DNA from: Actinomycetota bacterium
GTDB lineage: Bacteria; Actinomycetota; Thermoleophilia; Gaiellales; Gaiellaceae
Direction: 5' to 3'
Assembly: GCA_013696185.1 (NCBI GenBank)
Contig: JACCZA010000171.1
Coordinates: 1 to 7,299, forward strand
Length of the DNA stretch: 7,299 nt
Below the pieces are notes generated by a model. The model saw nothing but the letters and a program-made list of their open reading frames with translations, did no database searches and was not told the origin of the DNA. Below, piece by piece: positions 1 to 4,730 of this stretch. Each line of letters opens with the position of its first letter. Within the stretch, counting starts at the first letter, position 1. The position numbers and the translations under genes are program-made.

Positions 1-289
1 TTCAGCGTCTCGCCGATCTCGGCCCGGCCGTAGCCGACGTTGACGCACCAGAGCCCGGCCATCCCGTCGATGTAGGAGCGGCCGTGGATGTCGGTGACGC
101 GGGCGCCGCTGCCCTCGACGATCATGCTCGGCGACCCGACCCGCTCGTGCTGGTCGAGCTGGGTGAACGGGTGGAAGACGAAGCGGCGGTCGATCTCCTC
201 GACGGTCGCTGCGTCGATGGAGGTGGGCTCTACGGCGATGACGGCCTCCTCGGGTCGGGGAGCGGCGGCTGGACCATGACAGTGTGCAT
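1..289 (-). CDS. Class III (omega) aminotransferase, N-terminal part; start region apparently frameshifted
   Basis: Only the first ~80-95 codons are present; the gene continues past the left edge. The clear reading frame, from about position 230 leftward, contains RRFVFHPFTQLDQHERVG and then DGMAGLWCVNVGYGR. These are hallmarks of the N-terminal region of PLP-dependent class III aminotransferases of the omega-amino acid/diamine:pyruvate or taurine:pyruvate type. The PLP lysine and the rest of the fold lie outside. It is the last visible gene of the transporter train. An ATG at 289-287 overlaps the upstream ATPase stop (TGATG), a typical coupling arrangement, but its frame hits TAG at 232-230 after 19 codons (MHTVMVQPPLPDPRRPSSP). 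The aminotransferase frame is shifted and has no ATG, GTG, TTG or CTG in this stretch. One extra C in the C-run at 260-257 would fuse the two frames smoothly. Alternatively, ATC at 239, five bases after AGGAGG, is used. The family is secure; substrate and integrity are not. Confidence 0.8.
245..250 (-). promoter_or_regulatory. Strong Shine-Dalgarno-like AGGAGG with no standard start codon after it
   Basis: On the minus strand AGGAGG (250-245) is followed by CCGTC and then ATC (239-237) in the aminotransferase frame. The spacing is ideal for a start codon at that place, but the codon is ATC, and GTC precedes it. This may be a ribosome site serving a rare or mutated start. It may equally be chance, since the same bases would be coding if the two frames are really one gene. 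Confidence 0.35.
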
Positions 290-1122
290 CAGCTGAGGAT
301 CGCGCTGAGGAAGGCCTGCGTCCGCTCGTTCTGCGGGTTGTCGATCAGCGACCGCGCCGGCCCCTCCTCGACCACGCGCCCCTCGTCCATGAAGACGACG
401 CGGTCGCCCACCTCGCGGGCGAAGCCCATCTCGTGCGTGACGACGATCATCGTCATCCCGGACTCGGCGAGCCGCTTCATCTCCTCGAGGATCCCGCCGA
501 TCAGCTCCGGGTCGAGCGCGGACGTCGCCTCGTCGAAGAGCATCAGCTGCGGCCGCATCGCGAGGGCGCGGGCGATTGCGACGCGCTGCTTCTGCCCGCC
601 CGAGAGCTGGCTCGGGTATGCGTTCGCCTTCTCGCCCATCCCGACCCGCTCGAGCTCCGCGACGCTCCGTTCTCGCGCCTGCGAACGCGAGAGGCCGAGC
701 GCGCGCGTCGGCCCAAGCGCGACGTTGTCCGCCGCGGTCATGTGCGGGAACAGGTTGAAGTGCTGGAAGACGATCCCGATGTGGGTGCGGAAGAAGCGGA
801 GCTCCCGCTCGTAGCGCATGCGCTCCGCCGGCCGGAACCGGGGCACCGCTCCGGTGAGCGTCCGGCCGAGGAACGTGACGCTGCCCTCGTCCGGCGGCCC
901 GAGGAAGTTGATGCAGCGGAGGAGCGTGCTCTTGCCGGACCCGCTCGGCCCGATCACGACGAGGACGTCGCCCTTGGCGACGCTGACGTCGACGCCGCGG
1001 AGCACGCGGACCTCGCGGTCGGCGTGGCCCCGGTTGAACGTCTTGTGAATCCCCTCGGCGACGACGATCCAGCCGCCGGCGATGCCGGCGAGGGCCTCGG
1101 GCTCCGCGCTCAGCTCAGGCAC
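289..1122 (-). CDS. Polar amino acid ABC transporter ATP-binding protein
   Basis: This is the cytoplasmic ATPase that drives amino acid uptake by the two permeases encoded upstream (HisP/GlnQ-like family). Counting from GTG at 1122 it has 277 residues, with every nucleotide-binding motif intact: Walker A GPSGSGKST (58-66), Q-loop glutamine 120 in FQHFNLFPH, signature LSGGQKQR (173-180), Walker B LMLFDE (193-198), D-loop SALD, and switch histidine 230 in THEMGF. A short charged insertion (about residues 91-112) precedes the Q-loop. I chose GTG 1122 because it overlaps the permease stop by 8 bases and leaves a modest N-terminal tail before the first strand. GTG 1179 is also open and would add 19 arginine/glycine-rich residues over the permease tail. 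Neither has a well-placed ribosome site, so translational coupling is likely. The family is certain; the transported amino acid is inferred only from context. Confidence 0.93.
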   Translation of the reverse strand: MPELSAEPEALAGIAGGWIVVAEGIHKTFNRGHADREVRVLRGVDVSVAKGDVLVVIGPSGSGKSTLLRCINFLGPPDEGSVTFLGRTLTGAVPRFRPAERMRYERELRFFRTHIGIVFQHFNLFPHMTAADNVALGPTRALGLSRSQARERSVAELERVGMGEKANAYPSQLSGGQKQRVAIARALAMRPQLMLFDEATSALDPELIGGILEEMKRLAESGMTMIVVTHEMGFAREVGDRVVFMDEGRVVEEGPARSLIDNPQNERTQAFLSAILS

Positions 1123-1858
1123 CCCCCGGATGATCCGCGAACCGCCGCCGCGGCAACCGCGCGACCCGGCCGCCGGCACTCCCGCCGGAGACGTGGCGCG
1201 CGAGGCGCCGCTCGAGCAGCGCCGCGAGCGCCGAGAGGACGAGGATCAGCGCGACGTAGGTGACGGCCGTCGCCGTGTAGAGCTCGAACGGCGCGTGCCG
1301 GTTGTTGACGAGGTCGATCGTCGTCCCCATCAGGTCGAGCAGCCCGATCACGGCGACGACGGACGAGTCCTTGACGATGTCGACGAGCTGGTTCACGAGG
1401 CTCGGCAGCGCCGTCCGGAACGCCTGCGGGAAGATCACGCTCGCGAATGAGCGGCTGTGCGGGAGCCCGAGCGCGAGCGCCGCCTCCCGCTGCCCCGGTT
1501 CGATCGAGAGGAGCGCCGCGCGGTAGATCTCGGCCATGTACGCCGTGTTCAGGAGCGTGAGCGCGACGACGCCGGCCGCGAACGGGCCGAAGTTGATCCC
1601 GAAGATGGCTGCGATCCCGAAGTAGATGAAGAGCACGTAGATGTAGAGCGAGAGCGCGCGGAAGACCTGCGTGTAGACGTACGCGAGCACGTTCAGGGGC
1701 CTGAAGGGCGCGAGCCGCGCGACCGCGACCGCGAGGCCGAGCACGAGCGAGAGGGCGAACGCGAGCGCCGAGAGCTCGAGGGTCAGCCGGAGGCCGTGCG
1801 CGAGCGCGCCCGCCGATTCGGAGACGATCTCCCACTGGAAGACGTACGCGAACGTCAC
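1115..1858 (-). CDS. Polar amino acid ABC transporter permease (second)
   Basis: An inner-membrane permease of the HisM/GlnP type, 247 residues, initiating at GTG 1858. The GTG overlaps the stop of the preceding permease (GTGA, 4 bases). Hydrophobic segments lie around residues 25-48, 68-90, 92-108, 160-176 and 194-214. The cytoplasmic EAA loop that docks on the ATPase is visible at about 125-145 (EAALALGLPHSRSFASVIFP), followed by LPSLVNQLVDIVKDSS, typical of this family. The start AYVFQW resembles AYVFNW of its neighbour, so the two are paralogues that should form a heterodimeric channel. The last ~25 residues are arginine/glycine-rich and overlap the start region of the ATPase gene. No separate promoter or ribosome site is evident; translation is probably coupled. 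Confidence 0.93.
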   Translation of the reverse strand: MTFAYVFQWEIVSESAGALAHGLRLTLELSALAFALSLVLGLAVAVARLAPFRPLNVLAYVYTQVFRALSLYIYVLFIYFGIAAIFGINFGPFAAGVVALTLLNTAYMAEIYRAALLSIEPGQREAALALGLPHSRSFASVIFPQAFRTALPSLVNQLVDIVKDSSVVAVIGLLDLMGTTIDLVNNRHAPFELYTATAVTYVALILVLSALAALLERRLARHVSGGSAGGRVARLPRRRFADHPGGA

Positions 1859-2532
1859 GGCAGCCGCAGCGTCCGCTCGAGCACGCTGACCGACGCCGAG
1901 AAGACGGCGACGAGGGCGACGAGGATGACGGCGATCGCAGTGAACGCCTCGAACGGGGTGAAGTAGTTGATGTTCACGTTCGTCGCGACGAGGACCATGT
2001 CCTGAACCGCGATGATCGACATCAGCGTCGCACCCTTCAGGAGCCCGACGAACGTGTTCCCGAGCGGCGGGATCACGATCCGGATCGTCTGCGGGAGCAG
2101 GACGTGGCGGTACGTCGCGATCCGCCCGAGCCCGAGCGAGCGCGACGCCTCAACCTGACCGCGGTCGATCGCCTGGAGCCCGCCGCGGAAGATCTCGGCG
2201 GTGTACGCGGACCCGGTCAGCGAGAGGACGATGATCGCGGCCTCGATCGGGCTGAAGCTGAGCCCGACGACGATCGCGATCCCGAAGTAGACCCAGTAGA
2301 GGAACACGAGCAGCGGGACACCGCGGATCAGCTGGACGTAGGCGAAGGCGGGCCAGCGGAGGAGCGCGGTCCCCGAGAGGCGGAGGACGGCGATCCCGAG
2401 CCCGAGGCAGCAGGCGAGCGCGAAGGAGAGCCCCGTCACCCAGACATCGACCCAAGCGCCGAGCAGGAACTCGTCCCAGCGGTCGAGGACGGGCCCCCAG
2501 TTGAAGACGTACGCGAGGACTGCGGCGGTCAC
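1855..2532 (-). CDS. Polar amino acid ABC transporter permease (first)
   Basis: A 225-residue inner-membrane permease, paired with the gene just downstream. Seen directly: hydrophobic segments near residues 26-50, 62-90, 95-112, 160-183 and 195-215; the family sequence YVQLIRGVPLLVFLYW (65-80); and the EAA loop EASRSLGLGRIATYRHVLLP (128-147), which contacts the ATPase. These place it in the His/Glu/Gln-type permease family. The start is GTG 2532, the only plausible start in frame before AYVFNW. No ribosome site stands within 4-12 bases of it, and the nearest purine run (GAGGG) is about 20 bases upstream. It follows the binding-protein gene by 73 bases that can form a stable stem-loop, so it is probably expressed below the level of the binding protein. 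Confidence 0.92.
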   Translation of the reverse strand: MTAAVLAYVFNWGPVLDRWDEFLLGAWVDVWVTGLSFALACCLGLGIAVLRLSGTALLRWPAFAYVQLIRGVPLLVFLYWVYFGIAIVVGLSFSPIEAAIIVLSLTGSAYTAEIFRGGLQAIDRGQVEASRSLGLGRIATYRHVLLPQTIRIVIPPLGNTFVGLLKGATLMSIIAVQDMVLVATNVNINYFTPFEAFTAIAVILVALVAVFSASVSVLERTLRLP

Positions 2533-2561
2533 GTGGGCAGTGGTGCGTCGACCCTCGCGCG

Positions 2562-2599
2562 GGCGGCGCCTCCCGGAAGGGGCAGGAGGCCCCGCCGCC
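2562..2599 (-). other. Intercistronic stem-loop between binding-protein and permease genes
   Basis: In the 73-base gap after the binding-protein stop, GGCGGC (2562-2567) pairs with GCCGCC (2594-2599), and GCCTCC (2568-2573) with GGAGGC (2585-2590). This gives a 12-bp GC-rich stem with a 3-base bulge (2591-2593) and an 11-base loop. No T-run follows, so it is unlikely to be a full intrinsic terminator. Such hairpins commonly protect or attenuate messages so that the binding protein is made in excess over membrane subunits; that role is inferred here. GC-rich DNA forms such stems by chance fairly easily. Confidence 0.5.
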
Positions 2600-2605
2600 G
2601 GCCGG

Positions 2606-3589
2606 TCAGGAGACGGGGACGGCTTCTCCGTTGATCCCGACGACGGCGGTGGTCAGATCGTACTTCTGGGTGTCCGGCACGACCCACTTGCGCCAGAGAC
2701 CCTCGAACGTCCGATGGGAGGCCTCGTAGCGCATCCAGTTCGAGACCCAGAGCCACAGCTTCGTGTCGCCCTCGGGCATCAGGTATGCGTTCGCGTCGAC
2801 GAAGAGCGGCGGAGCGTCGAGGACCTCGAGGTCGCTGTTGCTCTTGATCGCGTCCGCGACCGAGAACTCGCTGGTGATCGTGGCGTCCGCGCGCTCGACG
2901 GCGACCTCGGTCGCGGCGTCGTTCGCCGAGGCGAGCTCCCGGAAGCTCGCGTTCGGAAAGAGCGTCGCCGCATTCGCCGCCTGCGAGCTTCCCTGCAGCA
3001 CCGTGACCTTCGCGTTCTCGAGATCGTCGTACGTCGTCCCCGAGCCCTTCTTCACGAGCACGACGTTCGACTCGTAGAAGGTCGGCACGTCGGCGAACCA
3101 GCCGCGCAGCGCCCGCGAGGGGAGGATCGTGGCGGCAATCCCGAGCATGTCGAACTTGCCGGCCGACAGCCCCGCGAAGAGCTGCGCGAAGGGCGTCTGG
3201 ACGTACTCGACCTCGACGCCGAGCTCCTTCATCATCTTGTTCGTGATCTCGACGATGTAACCGGACGGGGTCCCGTTCTCGTCCTTGAACTGGAGCGGCG
3301 GGAAGCTGAGGTCGACACCGAGCCTTGCCTTCTTCTCCCGCGTCCACTTGTCGAGGATCGACCCGCCCGAGCTCGTGTTCGAGCTTCCGCCGGTGGTCGA
3401 CCCCGAGGCCGCGGCGCTCCCTTTCTCGTCGTCGCCTCCGAGGCTGCACCCCGCGAGCCCGAGCGTGGTCGCGCCGATGAGGCCGAGGCCGCTCGCCTGC
3501 AGGAGCCTGCGCCTGGTCGTCGTCGGGCCGAGCGCCGCTTCGCTCTCCCCGTCGAGCGTCGCCGCTCCGTCGCCATCGCATGTGCTCAT
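2606..3589 (-). CDS. Extracellular amino-acid-binding lipoprotein of the ABC importer (Tat signal)
   Basis: A 327-residue solute-binding protein, family 3, that delivers an amino acid to the permeases encoded downstream. The N-terminus carries TTTRRRLLQASGLG (23-36), a twin-arginine export signal, a hydrophobic core, and the lipobox LAGC (45-48), whose Cys48 would be lipidated. A Gly/Ser/Thr-rich tether (about 57-77) follows. The mature domain starts near residue 78 and shows FPPLQFKDENGTPSGY and AQLFAGLSAGKFDML, matching the family pattern for ligand binding. The start ATG 3589 is chosen because GGAG (3598-3595) sits five bases upstream and the signal peptide begins sensibly. The frame is open to 3721, but that extension is basic, unlike a signal sequence, and covers the likely promoter. 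The usual acidic residue after the Gly-Tyr/Phe motif is replaced (GYIVEI). Ligand unknown; hydroxyproline or a similar amino acid is suggested by the neighbouring enzymes. Confidence 0.92.
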   Translation of the reverse strand: MSTCDGDGAATLDGESEAALGPTTTRRRLLQASGLGLIGATTLGLAGCSLGGDDEKGSAAASGSTTGGSSNTSSGGSILDKWTREKKARLGVDLSFPPLQFKDENGTPSGYIVEITNKMMKELGVEVEYVQTPFAQLFAGLSAGKFDMLGIAATILPSRALRGWFADVPTFYESNVVLVKKGSGTTYDDLENAKVTVLQGSSQAANAATLFPNASFRELASANDAATEVAVERADATITSEFSVADAIKSNSDLEVLDAPPLFVDANAYLMPEGDTKLWLWVSNWMRYEASHRTFEGLWRKWVVPDTQKYDLTTAVVGINGEAVPVS

Positions 3590-3594
3590 CGCGT

Positions 3595-3598
3595 CTCC
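3595..3598 (-). promoter_or_regulatory. Ribosome binding site deciding the binding-protein start
   Basis: GGAG on the minus strand, followed by ACGCG and ATG at 3589-3587. It supports this ATG over upstream in-frame starts up to 3721. Confidence 0.7.
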
Positions 3599-3675
3599 AA
3601 TTCGGTGGAGGTCGGCCCGATCCCAGGCCCTTCCGCGCCGCGAACAACATGCGTCCGCTTTGCGAACAGTCGTAC

Positions 3676-3709
3676 GCTGACAGATCGGCGGCAGGCTATG
3701 CCTGTCAGC
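3676..3709. promoter_or_regulatory. Nested inverted repeats over the promoter; candidate operator
   Basis: GCTGACAG (3676-3683) and CTGTCAGC (3702-3709) form a perfect 8-bp inverted repeat separated by 18 bases. Nested against its right arm is a 13-bp palindrome, CAGGCTATGCCTG (3692-3704), with 5-bp arms and a TAT centre. Both cover the proposed -10 region. They could bind a dimeric regulator or, in the leader, form alternative RNA stems that share CTG. No regulator gene is in the window, so the regulator family cannot be named. Confidence 0.4.
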
Positions 3710-3721
3710 GGGCGGAGTCAA
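3693..3721 (-). promoter_or_regulatory. Candidate sigma70-type promoter for the transporter operon
   Basis: The minus strand shows TTGACT (3721-3716), a 17-base spacer and TAGCCT (3698-3693). The -35 box matches five of six consensus bases; the -10 box is weak (first, second and last bases match). Transcription would start near 3686, giving a leader of about 95 bases before the binding-protein ATG. It lies just past the end of the upstream lyase gene, so the transporter genes could be transcribed independently of it. The -10 box falls within the palindrome described separately, a usual place for repressor control. Confidence 0.4.
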
Positions 3722-3738
3722 GCCGGAGCGGGCCGGCT
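3721..3738 (-). terminator. Weak stem-loop after the lyase gene
   Basis: On the minus strand AGCCGG (3738-3733), loop CCCGCT, CCGGCT (3726-3721) forms a 6-bp perfect stem five bases after the lyase stop codon. It is followed by TTGACT and not a T-run, so it is at best a partial terminator or 3' end protector. It abuts the proposed -35 box. Confidence 0.3.
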
Positions 3739-3743
3739 ACGGC

Positions 3744-4721
3744 TCAGGCGGTTGCAACCGTCGCAGCGCGTGGCAGCGAGTCCGCCTGCGCGCCCTCGAG
3801 CTCGTCCGACAGGACGTCGAGCTCCGCCATCACGGCAGTGATCTCCGCCACCCGCCGGCGCCCCTCCTCGCCGAGCTCCGCGAACGTCGTCAGCGGTGGG
3901 CGCACGTCGCCGACGGGATAGCCGGCGGCCGCGGCGAGCGCCTTCGAGTAGCACTGGTGCCCGTAGGTCGGATGGCCCTCGGCGATCACGTGGTCGAGCT
4001 TCCCGATCAGGCGCTGGATCCGCTTCGCGTCCTCGATCCGCCCGGCGACGAGGTAGTCCCAGATGCGCGCTGAGGCCCACGGGATGTAGTTGCCGTACGG
4101 ATTGACGTAGCCGACCGCCCCGAGCAGGAAGGACTCGACGATCCGCTCGCCCGCGAACACGTTCAGCAGGCCCTCGGTCTCCTCCACGATGTCGTAGACG
4201 CGAGCGACGTCCATGCTCGCCTCCTTGATGTAACGGATGTTGTCGAAGGCCCGGGCGAGCTTGCCCACGAGCTGTGCGGACATGTCCACGTTCGAGGTGA
4301 CCGGGTTGTTGTAGAGCATGATCGGCAGGGACACCGCCTCGGCGATCGCCCGGTAGTAGCCGAAGATCTCGTCCTCGGTCGGGGTGTAGTAGTAGGGCGG
4401 CACGATCATGAGGCCGTCGGCCCCGAGCGCCTCCGCCTCGCGGGCGTAGCGGACGGCGTTCGGCGTCGAGGCGTTCATCGCCCCGACGAGCACCGGGATC
4501 CGGCCGGCCAGGTGCCCGACCGTCGCCTCCACGAGCTGCGTCCGCTCCTCGTCGGTGACGGTGAGGAACTCGCCCGTCGTGCCGAGGACGATCACGCCGG
4601 GAACGCCAGACTCGAGCTGCCAGTCCAGAAAGCGGGCGAGCGCGTCGGTGTCGATCGCGGAGCCGTCCTCGGAGAACGGCGTGACGATGACGGAATAGCT
4701 TCCGCGGAACTCGGCGGGCAT
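3744..4721 (-). CDS. DHDPS/N-acetylneuraminate lyase family enzyme; probable pyrroline-4-hydroxy-2-carboxylate deaminase
   Basis: A 325-residue class I (Schiff-base) aldolase-fold enzyme, presumably cytoplasmic. It shows GTTGE (47-51), the tyrosine-rich PPYYYTP (108-114), YNNP with catalytic Tyr137, and the Schiff-base Lys166 in YIKEAS. The arginine that follows the YNVP-type motif in true dihydrodipicolinate synthase (Arg138 in E. coli DapA) is replaced by Thr142 in NNPVTSN, arguing against lysine biosynthesis. Members of this family in catabolic loci deaminate pyrroline-4-hydroxy-2-carboxylate, or dehydrate sugar acids, to alpha-ketoglutarate semialdehyde. The flanking amino acid oxidase, aldehyde dehydrogenase and amino acid importer favour the hydroxyproline route; this is inference. 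ATG 4721 has an excellent ribosome site, AAGGAG (4732-4727), five bases upstream. The C-terminal ~20 residues are low-complexity. Alternatives are a 2-keto-3-deoxy sugar acid dehydratase or aldolase. Confidence 0.9.
   Translation of the reverse strand: MPAEFRGSYSVIVTPFSEDGSAIDTDALARFLDWQLESGVPGVIVLGTTGEFLTVTDEERTQLVEATVGHLAGRIPVLVGAMNASTPNAVRYAREAEALGADGLMIVPPYYYTPTEDEIFGYYRAIAEAVSLPIMLYNNPVTSNVDMSAQLVGKLARAFDNIRYIKEASMDVARVYDIVEETEGLLNVFAGERIVESFLLGAVGYVNPYGNYIPWASARIWDYLVAGRIEDAKRIQRLIGKLDHVIAEGHPTYGHQCYSKALAAAAGYPVGDVRPPLTTFAELGEEGRRRVAEITAVMAELDVLSDELEGAQADSLPRAATVATA
3749..3760. promoter_or_regulatory. Perfect 12-bp palindrome at the end of the lyase gene
   Basis: CGGTTGCAACCG reads the same on both strands and covers the last codons of the lyase gene. 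It lies about 30 bases upstream of the proposed -35 box of the transporter promoter, where an activator or repressor could bind. A single unique palindrome of this size may be coincidental. Confidence 0.25.
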
Positions 4722-4730
4722 GATGTCTCC

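Noticed and set aside
3640..3668. Direct repeat GCGAACA (3640-3646 and 3662-3668)
   Set aside because: Two 7-base copies 22 bases apart in a leader are too short to distinguish from chance; no third copy seen.
3590..3721. Upstream extension of the binding protein to 3721
   Set aside because: It would place 44 basic and cysteine-rich residues ahead of a normal signal peptide and cover the promoter and palindromes; ATG 3589 has a good ribosome site.
2501..3841. Long plus-strand open frame (446 codons) opposite the binding-protein gene
   Set aside because: Arg/Glu/Asp/Gly-rich composition without domains, antisense to a clearly conserved binding protein; a shadow of high-GC codon use.
3744..4721. 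Annotation of the lyase as DapA of lysine biosynthesis
   Set aside because: The substrate arginine after the YNVP-type motif is missing and the neighbours are catabolic and transport genes.
4512..4730. N-terminal extension of the oxidase to ATG 4512
   Set aside because: It would lie antisense over the 5' part of the lyase gene, and the residues are charged low-complexity without resemblance to oxidase N-termini; the Rossmann strand should be near the N-terminus.
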